Of a stretch of DNA of 24,059 nt, positions 6,577 through 16,047 are shown piece after piece. This stretch comes from Bacteroidales bacterium UBA6248. GTDB taxonomy: Bacteria > Bacteroidota > Bacteroidia > Bacteroidales > Lentimicrobiaceae. Made by a program: the position numbers and the translations under genes. Each line of letters begins with the position of its first letter. Positions within the stretch are counted from its first letter, which is position 1. The notes under the pieces were generated by a model. It worked only from the letters and a program-made list of their open reading frames with translations, was not told where the DNA came from and made no database searches. Location: assembly GCA_002441345.1 (NCBI GenBank), contig DJVU01000072.1:1455-25513 (forward strand). Direction: 5' to 3'.

Positions 6577-7896
6577 ATGGAAACCAGATCCGAACTAAAA
6601 ATCCTTTTTTGGATGGTGGCAATTTTCCTGGGCATTTACTTTTTGCCAGTCGGAAGTGCCGTCTTCAATACCGCCATTGATGCCACCCTCGACCTTTCGA
6701 AGTGGTATGCCCGTGAACATGTAATCCTCTGTCTGTTACCTGCCTTCCTGATTGCCGGAGTAATCTCGGTGTTTGTCAGTCAGGGGTCGGTAATTAAATA
6801 TTTCGGTGCGAAAGCTAAAAAGTGGGTTGCCTATACGGTTGCGGCTGTTTCTGGTACTATTCTGGCCGTTTGTTCCTGCACCATTTTGCCATTATTTTCG
6901 AGTATACACAAACGCGGTGCAGGTCTGGGACCTGCCATTGCCTTTCTGTATTCGGGTCCTGCCATCAATATTCTGGCCATCATCCTTACTGCCCGTATCC
7001 TTGGCTTTGAGATGGGCATAGCCCGTATCATCGGCGCCGTTACCTTCAGCATAATCGTCGGATCTGCCATGTCGCTGATCTACCGGAAAGAAGAAAAGGC
7101 CAAACGCGAGGAGCAGATGAATTTTCCGGATGTGCCCGAAACCCGGCCGTTATGGCACACAGCCCTGCACTTCTTTACGCTGGTGCTGATTCTGGTGTTT
7201 GCCAACTGGGGCAAACCAGCTGAGGGTGACACTTCCAGCGCATGGTACTACCTCTGGGCATACAAGTGGCACATTACCGGAATATTCGGACTTGTACTTG
7301 TGTATTCCATGATTTACATCCTTAAACTTAAAAGCTGGCAGGTTCTGACGGGAGCTGCACTAACCGCGCTGAGTGCCCTTCTATTTGCCAATCCTTTGAT
7401 TTCCATGGTGGTTGGCATTGCATCGGTGAGTACAATCGCTTTGCTGGATAAATCAGAAGATGGCGAAAACCGGGAGTGGATCATGTCATCCTGGGGATTT
7501 ACCAAACAGATTGTCCCTCTGCTCGCCATTGGTGTAGTGATTGCCGGCTTTCTGCTGGGCTCCACCCACGATGATGTTTCCATTGCAGGGGTGATTCCCA
7601 ATTCATGGATCGCATGGCTTGTTGGCGGAAATTCTCTTGCCTCGAACTTCTTTGCAAGCATTGTCGGTGCTTTTATGTACTTTGCCACCCTTACAGAAGT
7701 TCCAATACTTCAGGGACTGATTGCTTCGGGCATGGGAAAAGGTCCGGCACTGGCCCTGTTGCTGGCAGGACCATCTCTTTCGCTGCCAAATATGCTGGTT
7801 ATCCGCGGCGTTATCGGAACTCAAAAAACCATTGTTTATGTTGTGCTGGTGGTGGTGCTTTCTACCATTGCAGGGCTGATTTACGGGAGCCTTTGA
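6577..7896 (+). CDS. ArsP-type (DUF318) permease
   Basis: A 439-residue integral membrane permease with about ten membrane segments. The family signature follows the third segment: VSGTILAVCSCTILPLFSSI with Cys99 and Cys101, then HKRGAGLGPAIAFLYSGPAIN. A related half-repeat occurs near the C-terminus (GKGPALALLLAGPSLSLPNM). ArsP family members expel trivalent organoarsenicals; others in the family have unknown substrates. There is a soluble loop of about 25 charged residues around 170-195. It is the last intact gene of the ArsR operon, 45 bases after the ArsG-like gene. Substrate is inferred from the family and the regulator only. Confidence 0.85.
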   Translation: METRSELKILFWMVAIFLGIYFLPVGSAVFNTAIDATLDLSKWYAREHVILCLLPAFLIAGVISVFVSQGSVIKYFGAKAKKWVAYTVAAVSGTILAVCSCTILPLFSSIHKRGAGLGPAIAFLYSGPAINILAIILTARILGFEMGIARIIGAVTFSIIVGSAMSLIYRKEEKAKREEQMNFPDVPETRPLWHTALHFFTLVLILVFANWGKPAEGDTSSAWYYLWAYKWHITGIFGLVLVYSMIYILKLKSWQVLTGAALTALSALLFANPLISMVVGIASVSTIALLDKSEDGENREWIMSSWGFTKQIVPLLAIGVVIAGFLLGSTHDDVSIAGVIPNSWIAWLVGGNSLASNFFASIVGAFMYFATLTEVPILQGLIASGMGKGPALALLLAGPSLSLPNMLVIRGVIGTQKTIVYVVLVVVLSTIAGLIYGSL

Positions 7897-7923
7897 CCCG
7901 TTTTTGCCGAATCTTAACATTTG

Positions 7924-8051
7924 TATGGGGTTAGCCTTTAACCGCCTTTAAAAAGCTGATAACTCCTGATAAAAAAATGCCTTTGCAGCAATCCCTTTCA
8001 AAGGTTTGCTGCTGCTAAAGCATATTTTTACATCACGAATACATCAGCAGT
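7924..8051 (+). repeat. Leader repeat copy 1: orphan, incomplete fluoride-riboswitch leader
   Basis: These 128 bases are identical to 17675-17803 apart from one missing T (CTAAAGCAT here, CTAAATGCAT there). Identity begins inside the aptamer's P2 helix and ends on the last base before the start codon of the downstream gene. The 5' strand of P2, GGCTA in the crcB copy, is replaced by TTGTA here, so the helix with TAGCC cannot form. The rest of the aptamer (GGGGTT, AACCGCC, GCTGAT, AACTCC) and the downstream hairpins are intact. It is followed by a truncated thioredoxin pseudogene instead of crcB. Probably no longer fluoride-responsive. Confidence 0.93.
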
Positions 8052-8371
8052 GTGGAGGCATTTATAGATTCAACATACAATTACACAAAAAACAATGAGC
8101 CTTATCAGTACACTTTTCTGGAGTTCGGCGCTACGGGTTGTTCGGCATGTAAACGCATGGAAGCAGTGATGGATGATATCCGGCAGGAATATCCTTTGAA
8201 GGTTAAGGTTGTGTTTGTAAATGTTTTACTACCCCGAAAATCATGCACAAATGCTCTATTTCGGGGTAGGAAACCATTCCAACACAGGTTTTGCTGGATA
8301 AGAAAGGCGAGGAGTATTACAGGCATACGAATTATCTGTCATTTGATGAATTAAGAAAAAAAATCTATTAA
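8052..8371 (+). pseudogene. Truncated, twice-frameshifted thioredoxin-domain gene
   Basis: Three consecutive reading frames give one thioredoxin. Frame one (GTG at 8052 to about 8222) encodes YTFLEFGATGCSACKRMEAV, with a CSAC active site, and goes on to VKVVFVN. A one-base insertion near 8220-8228 shifts the frame, and the protein continues FYYPENHAQMLYFGV. A second one-base insertion near 8263-8270 shifts it again, to ETIPTQVLLDKKGEEYYRH (with the cis-proline) and a stop at 8369-8371. No signal peptide or normal start remains; the 5' end is replaced by the repeated riboswitch leader. Intact relatives are usually exported thioredoxins, so this was probably the sixth gene of the ArsR operon. 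Sequencing error could explain the shifts but not the missing N-terminus. Confidence 0.85.
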
Positions 8372-8687
8372 TTAACATAACTTCCGGATTGGTCAGTAAT
8401 GGGTTAAAGTAGATAATCTGAGAGGCCGGGCTAAAGAAAGTTAAAGAATTAATCACAAGAATTTATTTTTGCCTCTATTCTTTATATGTTCGTGTTGGCA
8501 ATTTCGAACTAAAGTATTTCAAAAACCTGCATCAATTTGACAATCAATGACGGATTTCGTATATTTGAATTGAATTTCGGGAATTGACTCTGCTTTAACG
8601 ACGCCTTTCGCTAGTTATATACTGCAGATAATCAACTGTCAACTGCAGCCGTTCAATTTTTATAGGTTTCTGTTCCTACCCTGCGGA
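8372..8687. other. 316-bp intergenic region before the surface operon
   Basis: AT-rich and without a gene. It holds the promoter at 8536-8567 and a second -7-like TATTTTTG at 8464-8471 that lacks a good upstream partner. No structured RNA or terminator is evident. Confidence 0.55.
8536..8567 (+). promoter_or_regulatory. Bacteroidetes promoter of the surface-protein operon
   Basis: TTTG at 8536-8539 and TATATTTG at 8560-8567 with a 20-base spacer match the consensus exactly. The leader to the ATG at 8688 would be about 110 bases, long enough to carry regulatory structure. Confidence 0.75.
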
Positions 8688-10379
8688 ATGAACCATTTAT
8701 TAAGGACATTGATCCTTACCGGGGTTATTATACTCCAAACCAGCCTTTTGGCATTTGCACAACAACTTGACCATATTGGCGAAAAAGATCCGTTTTCCAT
8801 TCATGGAAACCTTTCGGCTAACGTTATAGGTTATTCTGCCTCAGGGATAGATAACAGAGCCAGACCTCTGGCTTTGATGTTATCGGCCAACGCTGTAGTC
8901 AGCAGCTATGGGTTTGAAATCCCTTTCTATTTCAGATTCAGCGACAAGCGGGTAGATTATGCCCAGCCTTTCAACCAGTTCGGACTAAGTCCGGCATACA
9001 GATGGGCAACTGCTCACCTGGGCTACCGCAACGTACATTTCTCCGATTTTACCCTTGCGGGGCATACATTCCTGGGTGGTGGACTGGAACTGAATCCTGG
9101 AAAATTTCGTTTCGGAGCCGTTTACGGACGTTTCAGGAAAAGTACAATGGCATATGAGAATGCCATTGACACCGCAAGAAATCTGAACCGGAAAGGATAT
9201 GCTTTCAAACTGGGCGTGGGATCACAAAAAACCTTTGTCGACCTTATCGTTATGAAAGCAAGCGATGACAGTGCATCCGCCATCCGTGAGCCGGGTAAAA
9301 CCTACACTCCGGCTGAATCGAACCTTGTTACGGGCATAAACATTCGTATAGCTTTCAACAGGAGTTTGTGGTTTGAAGGGGAATTTGCCGGCAGTCTTTA
9401 CACCACCGATGTTGCCGCTTATAATATTGAAGGATTGGAAGACGACCCCTGGTTTGAAAGGCTGAACAGGATCGTTCCTGTAAACCTTTCATCAGAGCTG
9501 CTTACGGCTCTGCGCTCGTCCTTAAACTATAAAACAGGTACATTCAGTACCCGACTGGAGTATCGCCGCATTGACCCCGGATACCGTTCCATGGGGGCAT
9601 ACTTTTTCAATAACGATCTGGAAAACATTGTAATAGCACCTGCATTCAGTCTATTCAAGAGAAAGCTGAACCTGAGAGGAAGCATTGGCCTGCAGCGCGA
9701 CAATCTGCGCAATACGCGCAAAGCAACGAGTTTACGCACTATCTCTTCCTTCAGCTTGAGTTACAATCCGGTACAGGTATTCGGAATAGATGTGAATTAC
9801 AACAATTACAGCAGCAATCAGCGGGCTGGGCGTCTTCCGCTCATCGATTCGCTCAGACTGTATCAGGCTACTACTAATCTGAGCGTAATGCCCCGGCTCA
9901 TGATTGTAAACCAGAAATACAGTCATGTACTGCTGCTGATGTATAACAAAATGAAGCTCAACGACAAGAATGAATCCACACAGCAATACACCGAACACGA
10001 TGCGTTGATAGCGAACCTGAATTACAGCCTTGGATTTAACAGCTGTGGCATTACTTTGCTGAGCGGCTTCACGTACAACAAATTAGCAAGTTTCGCCATC
10101 GAGAATCGGGCAAGCGGCTTTACCCTCGGTGTCAGCAAAGGATGGCTCGGAGGAATGCTGCAGTCGGGTCTTGCTGCATCCCTCGTTACTTCGGGAAAGA
10201 CTGCGGATAACAATAAAAACCTGACACTGAATACCTCTCTGACCGCATCCTGGCAGATCAACACCCGTAATTCACTTAGGCTAAATGCTTTTCTTATTCG
10301 ATTGACGCCGGACGAAGCAAATCCGGAACCTGCATTTAATGAACTTAAAGGAGATTTTGGATATGTATTCACGTTCTGA
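8688..10379 (+). CDS. Outer-membrane beta-barrel protein of the TANFOR operon
   Basis: A 563-residue exported protein with a signal peptide (MNHLLRTLILTGVIILQTSLLAFAQ). The rest is dominated by alternating hydrophobic/polar beta strands and ends in GYVFTF; a C-terminal aromatic residue is typical of outer-membrane barrels. An early conserved-looking stretch reads PFNQFGLSPAYRWATAHLGY, then FTLAGHTFLGGGLELNPGKFRF. From memory this family often sits beside TANFOR-domain proteins in Bacteroidetes; that association is recalled, not computed. It is the first gene of a three-gene operon and overlaps the start of the next gene by 17 bases, implying coupled translation. Likely an outer-membrane anchor or secretion partner for the two downstream proteins. 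Function not established. Confidence 0.75.
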   Translation: MNHLLRTLILTGVIILQTSLLAFAQQLDHIGEKDPFSIHGNLSANVIGYSASGIDNRARPLALMLSANAVVSSYGFEIPFYFRFSDKRVDYAQPFNQFGLSPAYRWATAHLGYRNVHFSDFTLAGHTFLGGGLELNPGKFRFGAVYGRFRKSTMAYENAIDTARNLNRKGYAFKLGVGSQKTFVDLIVMKASDDSASAIREPGKTYTPAESNLVTGINIRIAFNRSLWFEGEFAGSLYTTDVAAYNIEGLEDDPWFERLNRIVPVNLSSELLTALRSSLNYKTGTFSTRLEYRRIDPGYRSMGAYFFNNDLENIVIAPAFSLFKRKLNLRGSIGLQRDNLRNTRKATSLRTISSFSLSYNPVQVFGIDVNYNNYSSNQRAGRLPLIDSLRLYQATTNLSVMPRLMIVNQKYSHVLLLMYNKMKLNDKNESTQQYTEHDALIANLNYSLGFNSCGITLLSGFTYNKLASFAIENRASGFTLGVSKGWLGGMLQSGLAASLVTSGKTADNNKNLTLNTSLTASWQINTRNSLRLNAFLIRLTPDEANPEPAFNELKGDFGYVFTF

Positions 10380-13300
10380 CTCTCATCAACCTTCAGGCAA
10401 ATGCTGTTCGGCAGTCCTGACGGCGATGTTGCTGCTGGTTTTCGGTTATACCGGAATAGCACAGAATTATCCCCTGCGTGTAAATCTGGTGGTAACTCCG
10501 CCCTATTCGCCCAAGATCAGCGAATACACCGGCAATCCCAACAAAATACTGGCAACCGTGCAGTATATGTCAGGAGCGGGCAACCGCACGCTGCAGGTAT
10601 ATCTCTCGGGTTCCATCACCGGATCGTCGGGAATTAGAATTTATACTCGACCCGGGTACAAACCTCCTCAGCCTCTGACCCTGATACCAGGTGCTATTCA
10701 CCGTCTGAACCTGAATAATATTCAGGACGTTTTCAGCACCTCTCAGCTTGTTTATGAAGGGATTACGGAACAGGAAATTATAAATGGCAACGGACTTCCG
10801 GAAGACGATTACGTTATTTGCCTCCGGGCTTTTGATTACACAACCAGCCAGCCTCTTTCTGAAGAAGACCCTTCCGGCTGCTGTGCGCCGTTTCCTGTTT
10901 CCTCTATCGAGCCTCCGATAATAACACACCCGCTCTGCGGAGAAGAGATTCTGTCCGTTAGTCCGCAAAATCTGGTGTTTTCGTGGACTATGCCTGCCGG
11001 AGCGCCGGTAACTACCCGTTATCTTCTTCAGGTGGTAGAAGTTATACCCGGGACTCACAACATTCAGAATGCGATTAATTCTGCGCCGAAACCTCTGTTT
11101 TTCGAAACTACCGTGAATACTAACGTATTTGTTTATGGTGCAGCTCAGCCGGCGCTGATACCCGGAAAAACGTATGCATTTGCAGTAACGGCTTTCGATC
11201 CTTTGCGGCGCTATAATTTCAGGAACAGCGGACAAAGTGAGGTATGCAGCTTTGTCTGGAAATCCGGCGGTGGCCTGTTTCCGGGTATTGACATCGGAAT
11301 AGTTTCGGATGAACCTGCTGTAAAGCCCGTGAATATCGGGGGTGTGAATATGGAAGTGCCTCTGCCGATAATTCCCTCAAATGTTTCAGGCAAACTATTC
11401 TATAAATACTCAGATCCTGGTGAAAATCAGAAATTCCCGCTTGCCAGCACTAATATAAAACTGGTAATCGGGCATGCTAAAGTTTCAAAAGGACAACCGT
11501 TGTTGCCCGACAAAGTAATAGGAACACTACTGCAGCCACACAACGCGTGCGAAGACACTGAGGTTGGAAGGGTGCTGGGAGTAGCAACAACCGATTCGGA
11601 AGGCCGTTTCAATTTCACTTTTCTGAACGCTTCGGAATTCGGAAAACGCTGCGGATCAGGAACGGGTGAACTGGGATATGACTATTACAGGGTTGCATTT
11701 ATCCTGATTGAAGCCCCGCACAAAAATTTCTATTTTAACCCCGACGTTATGCTCATGCCTGAGATAGGAAAGAATCTGAATGCCGGCGATGTAGTTGCAA
11801 TGGTAAGAAGCTGTCAGCTAACGGTTACCACCCTGCCCAACAAAAACTTAAGCAACGACCTGGCAAACGCGATCGGAACACAGAAACTGAGCACCATAAA
11901 TGTATACTTGTGCAGGAAGATTGATTTCTCGTACCAATTGTTCCCTCTGAACGACGGTAAGATTAAAGGACAGCAGCATAAAGTGGATGAATCCGTTAAA
12001 AACAAGTTTCCGGGATTCACGGTAGTGGCTCACGGAACAACCGGATCCGACGGTACGCTGGTTTTCCAGAGAGTCGTATGGCATCATCAGAGTCAGTTTC
12101 AGTATTATCTTATGGCCGACACCCCCCCGGAGGCCGATATGAACTTTACATTCGGTGCACCACTGGCATGGAGCCCCCCTCCGACCATCCCTGATGAAAC
12201 GGGTATAGGCGATATTGATCCTTCAAGCCTTCAGTTTCCAAAATTTTACAATTATGCAAAGGCAGCTCAGTTGAAAGAATTGTATTTGTGGCCGCAATAT
12301 CCTAAAGTTGCCGGAACGGTACTTGAAATGGAGAACACCACTCCCATAGCAGGAGCCAAAATCGATCTGAACGAAACTTACGGGCTTAGCCCAAAGAACA
12401 ACCTGAAGATCTTTTATCCATACTGGATGTATAATGAAAACCAGCCAATGGTGAACTGCCTGCAGAATAATTGCGGACAGTATTTCAACAGCCTGATGGC
12501 CATTACGGCTGCCGACGGGAAGTTTGTATTCGACGACCTGAGCATGGTTTACAATACGCAAACCAAGGCCGTTACAGGGCCTGACAGGAGGCTGCTGGTC
12601 AGTAAAGACGGATACCGGACTATCGACGAGCACATTGGAGTGATCATACATGGCCGTCAGCGCATAATGAACGAATTAAAGCTTCGCAAGGGAGCTGTGC
12701 TGAAAGGATATGTGCGGGATGCTGAAAATAATCAGCCGCTGAGCGCTCAGCTAATGCTGCCAGGAGGAAAGACATACAACAGCATGGCATCCAACGGTAG
12801 TTTTGAGATGCCGGTTCCACTCCTGCCCGGCATTACTCAAAAGCTGATTGTTAAACGCAACGGATACATTACCGATACTATTGAATTCGAAGCTGCACAG
12901 GCAGTCAAACATCTGGATGTTAAATTATTTACTCTGAAACGAAGGCTGGAAGTAAGGGTGAAAACGTATAATAACTTTATTTCAGTTCCAGTTCAAAATG
13001 CACAAGTCAACATCATGAATGTTACCACCAACCAGCAAGGACATAACTACCCCATTGGAGGTTTTACAGATACCGACGGCGTGGTTACGTTCAGTTTCGT
13101 CAACGGAGGATCGAACAATCACCAGGCTTACAGAATCCGTGTAGGGATGCCGCCGAACACCAGCCGTAATTTTGAAACCAGATACTTTACCATCGAAATA
13201 CCTTACAGTCAGCATCCGTCCATTTTAAATTGCGTGCTGAAGCCTGCAGCCTGTATCAAAGGGCATGTATATGCCGGAAGCGGCTCCGAATCGCCCGTAG

Positions 13301-16005
13301 GAATTGCCAATGTGCGGTATTTAGGATCGGATGACACTCTGAGCTGTACCTCGGGTGCTGACGGATATTATTATATGAACAACTTCCCGGTACGCAACTA
13401 TCCGCAACAGGTTACGGCTTCGAAATCGCTAAGCAACTACATAGGCGATGAAAAGAAAATACTAATCAACAAAGCCTCGAACGAGTGTGTTACGATCGAT
13501 TTCAATCTTACCGTTTATGAAGATATGGACATTACGAGCCTTATGGGATTCCCGATGGAGGTCACGAGGCTGAAAGATGAAGAAGGAACTATCCGCATTA
13601 ACGGCAACTTTATACAATTGAAAAACAATGATCAGTTCAGTACCGATGCCAGCACTCTCATACCGTTTTCGGGAATAGCCATCAAAGCCGGAACCAGGAA
13701 AAACAGCAAGGGCATACCTATTGCCGAACCGGTTACGATTCCGATGGTTACGGATAAGTCCGACATATCAACCTTAATGGTATTAAAAACTTTTACGGGA
13801 CGTGTTTATAAACAGGGCGGACTGACAATAGACCGGGAGGCATCGTCACCAGCCTGGGGGGTTATCACCGGAAGAGTAAGAATTGAACCATCTGAATTCA
13901 ACAACAACATGACGGTTTTGCCAGTCATTTACCTTGCTGTAAACGCAGAAAGTGGAACAAAAAAAATGGATATGCCCGTATTAGCGGCCAACCCGGCTGT
14001 CACAAAACCGGTAAAATTGCCTGCCACCGGTTTTTTTGTATGTAGCGAAAGCGGAGGAGCCCTTCAGTATTCATTACCGGCGTTTGAAAATTCAGCTCGT
14101 GCCGATGCTGCCAAATCTTACCTGAACAACGGTAAGTTGCAGCTTAACACAACTCTGCACACCCAATGCAGCAACATAACGCCTTCCGACCTGAAAATTC
14201 AGCTTGGGGTCGTGGAAATAAGCAAAAACCTGTTCACATACAATGGCAAGTCTCCCATATCCTTCAACCTCAACAAATGGAAACTTTCAAGTCAGAAATG
14301 GAGCATTGACAACATGGGCGTTAAAATAGACGAAGCCTTAATAAAGACCGGGATTATAGACGTACCGCTGAAAAATCTATTGATAACCAGGGATGCAATC
14401 GACCACAGCAACACGATTGCGGAATTCAGTGGAATAAAGATTCTTGGCACCTTGCCTGTAACAGTAACCACACAAAACCAAGGCCTTAATTATTACGACA
14501 CGGGTAACGGCAACATGCAGTGGGTGTTGTATGCCACATCCGACGGGGGATCCCAAACGGCATTCATCCAAGGGGTTCCCGGAATTCCCGGAGAAAAGCT
14601 ACCGCTCAACGGCATACGTATGATCAGCGATGGCAGCGAACCCAGACTTGAGCCCCTGGCTATAGACCTGAAGCTTTACGACATCATGGATTTCAGACCT
14701 GCAACGGGAACAATTCTCAACATTTTTAATTCTGCCAGCCCTCCCTGGTTCAAGGTGCAGGGCACGTTTAAGCCGGGAATTCCATACATCGAGGAATTCA
14801 ACGGGAACATGGCCTGGCAGAAAACTTCCGCAGGAATGAAATTTATCGTTGACAATCCCAATCCAATAAATTTCACTCACAACAACATGGCATTTATCTG
14901 GGATCCCGAGAGCATAAAATTTGCTCCCCAGCTCTTTACTGCCAGTGGAACGGCGACAGAAGAAGGTAAACTCGGGCCGGTACGCATTGTGCTGCTTCAT
15001 AAATCGGCTTCCACCGAAATCGACATCCCCGCCGATGAGAAAATTTTTATCACCCAGGATCACAGCAAGTATTTCGAGAAGGTTGTCGGAGGCATGGAAG
15101 TAAACCGTCCGCAGCACCAGTGGAACAACTTCTGGTTTGAAGGCGAAATGGCCGGTATGAACGGCATCAGCAACAATTCCCAGAAGAGCAGACTCAGGTT
15201 CATCTGCGAAGGCGGGATAAATGCCGGCAATCAGAGCGTTAGTGTAAGTAAACTCGATGCATTTCCGGGGATGACGCTAACATACGACATTGCAAATTCG
15301 CGTCTTACGGGTTCTGTTGCCATCGATAAAAACCTTGCCGGGATGCATGCGAATGGCACGGCTGATTGCATTTTCGACCCGAACGGATGGTACATCAATG
15401 TACAGGGAAACCTGAGCATACCGGGCATCGGCGATTGCGGACTGTTCGGATTGTTCGGCGATTATCAGGCTATCCCTCCTGCCCTGTCGTCACCGTTCGG
15501 AGCACTGAAATGCATACCGTCGGAATTCCAGGGAAAGATGAGTGGCTTTTTACTCCAGGGATCCATCACCAAACAGCTGATCCCATCCATAGAGTGGGGA
15601 GTAACCTTGCCGCTGATCGATCAGTTTGTGGGGGTTCAGGTATATGCCGATCTTTCGATGTATGCCAGAACCTGGATGACTTTCGATCCTCAGGTTAACA
15701 CCTACGGCATCTCATTACTGGCCGAAGGGAACATCGGCGGAGGACTGAGCGGAGGACTGTATTCTCTTAGTGTTCATGCCAATGCCCAGATGGGAATAAG
15801 TGGGACATACTATTCCAATGGTTCGTACAATGTAACAGGATGCGGGAGTGTGAAGGCAGGAGTTTCAGCCGAAGTATTTTACGGCTTAGGCTGGACGGGT
15901 GTTGATATCACTTCCCCCGACATAGGTCTTAAGATGAAGATTAGCGACTCCGGTACCGATTTCAACCTGATACTCGGAAGCTGCGGCGATAATCTTTGCC
16001 CGTGA
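10363..16005 (+). CDS. Giant TANFOR-domain surface protein with regulatory-like Ig repeats
   Basis: A 1880-residue exported protein (an in-frame ATG at 10339 would add eight residues). I prefer 10363 because it gives a basic signal peptide ending GYTGIAQ before NYPLRVNLVVTPPYSP. The first ~160 mature residues match the TANFOR-type N-terminal domain. A fibronectin-III-like module follows (PQNLVFSWTMPAGAPVTTRY up to YAFAVTAFDP). The middle has several carboxypeptidase-regulatory/Ig-like repeats, each opening with GTVLEMENTTPIAGAKI, GYVRDAENNQPLSAQL or GHVYAGSGSESPVGIANV. The last third is long beta-rich sequence rich in glycine, ending SCGDNLCP. About two dozen cysteines lie in the mature chain, suggesting disulfides. 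There is no T9SS sorting domain and no lipobox. Role unknown; probably a surface scaffold or adhesin. Confidence 0.8.
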   Translation: MYSRSDSHQPSGKCCSAVLTAMLLLVFGYTGIAQNYPLRVNLVVTPPYSPKISEYTGNPNKILATVQYMSGAGNRTLQVYLSGSITGSSGIRIYTRPGYKPPQPLTLIPGAIHRLNLNNIQDVFSTSQLVYEGITEQEIINGNGLPEDDYVICLRAFDYTTSQPLSEEDPSGCCAPFPVSSIEPPIITHPLCGEEILSVSPQNLVFSWTMPAGAPVTTRYLLQVVEVIPGTHNIQNAINSAPKPLFFETTVNTNVFVYGAAQPALIPGKTYAFAVTAFDPLRRYNFRNSGQSEVCSFVWKSGGGLFPGIDIGIVSDEPAVKPVNIGGVNMEVPLPIIPSNVSGKLFYKYSDPGENQKFPLASTNIKLVIGHAKVSKGQPLLPDKVIGTLLQPHNACEDTEVGRVLGVATTDSEGRFNFTFLNASEFGKRCGSGTGELGYDYYRVAFILIEAPHKNFYFNPDVMLMPEIGKNLNAGDVVAMVRSCQLTVTTLPNKNLSNDLANAIGTQKLSTINVYLCRKIDFSYQLFPLNDGKIKGQQHKVDESVKNKFPGFTVVAHGTTGSDGTLVFQRVVWHHQSQFQYYLMADTPPEADMNFTFGAPLAWSPPPTIPDETGIGDIDPSSLQFPKFYNYAKAAQLKELYLWPQYPKVAGTVLEMENTTPIAGAKIDLNETYGLSPKNNLKIFYPYWMYNENQPMVNCLQNNCGQYFNSLMAITAADGKFVFDDLSMVYNTQTKAVTGPDRRLLVSKDGYRTIDEHIGVIIHGRQRIMNELKLRKGAVLKGYVRDAENNQPLSAQLMLPGGKTYNSMASNGSFEMPVPLLPGITQKLIVKRNGYITDTIEFEAAQAVKHLDVKLFTLKRRLEVRVKTYNNFISVPVQNAQVNIMNVTTNQQGHNYPIGGFTDTDGVVTFSFVNGGSNNHQAYRIRVGMPPNTSRNFETRYFTIEIPYSQHPSILNCVLKPAACIKGHVYAGSGSESPVGIANVRYLGSDDTLSCTSGADGYYYMNNFPVRNYPQQVTASKSLSNYIGDEKKILINKASNECVTIDFNLTVYEDMDITSLMGFPMEVTRLKDEEGTIRINGNFIQLKNNDQFSTDASTLIPFSGIAIKAGTRKNSKGIPIAEPVTIPMVTDKSDISTLMVLKTFTGRVYKQGGLTIDREASSPAWGVITGRVRIEPSEFNNNMTVLPVIYLAVNAESGTKKMDMPVLAANPAVTKPVKLPATGFFVCSESGGALQYSLPAFENSARADAAKSYLNNGKLQLNTTLHTQCSNITPSDLKIQLGVVEISKNLFTYNGKSPISFNLNKWKLSSQKWSIDNMGVKIDEALIKTGIIDVPLKNLLITRDAIDHSNTIAEFSGIKILGTLPVTVTTQNQGLNYYDTGNGNMQWVLYATSDGGSQTAFIQGVPGIPGEKLPLNGIRMISDGSEPRLEPLAIDLKLYDIMDFRPATGTILNIFNSASPPWFKVQGTFKPGIPYIEEFNGNMAWQKTSAGMKFIVDNPNPINFTHNNMAFIWDPESIKFAPQLFTASGTATEEGKLGPVRIVLLHKSASTEIDIPADEKIFITQDHSKYFEKVVGGMEVNRPQHQWNNFWFEGEMAGMNGISNNSQKSRLRFICEGGINAGNQSVSVSKLDAFPGMTLTYDIANSRLTGSVAIDKNLAGMHANGTADCIFDPNGWYINVQGNLSIPGIGDCGLFGLFGDYQAIPPALSSPFGALKCIPSEFQGKMSGFLLQGSITKQLIPSIEWGVTLPLIDQFVGVQVYADLSMYARTWMTFDPQVNTYGISLLAEGNIGGGLSGGLYSLSVHANAQMGISGTYYSNGSYNVTGCGSVKAGVSAEVFYGLGWTGVDITSPDIGLKMKISDSGTDFNLILGSCGDNLCP

Positions 16006-16047
16006 CAAGTAACTGTTTATTATGCAATTTCTGAAAATATCAACGTT

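Noticed and set aside
8052..8354. A 100-residue thioredoxin starting with GTG at 8052
   Set aside because: The C-terminal third after VFVN is a frameshift product; the real domain continues in two other frames, so it is listed as a pseudogene.
10570..11235. 221-codon reverse-strand open frame inside the giant TANFOR gene
   Set aside because: Low-complexity basic sequence without family motifs, fully overlapping a gene with coherent domains.
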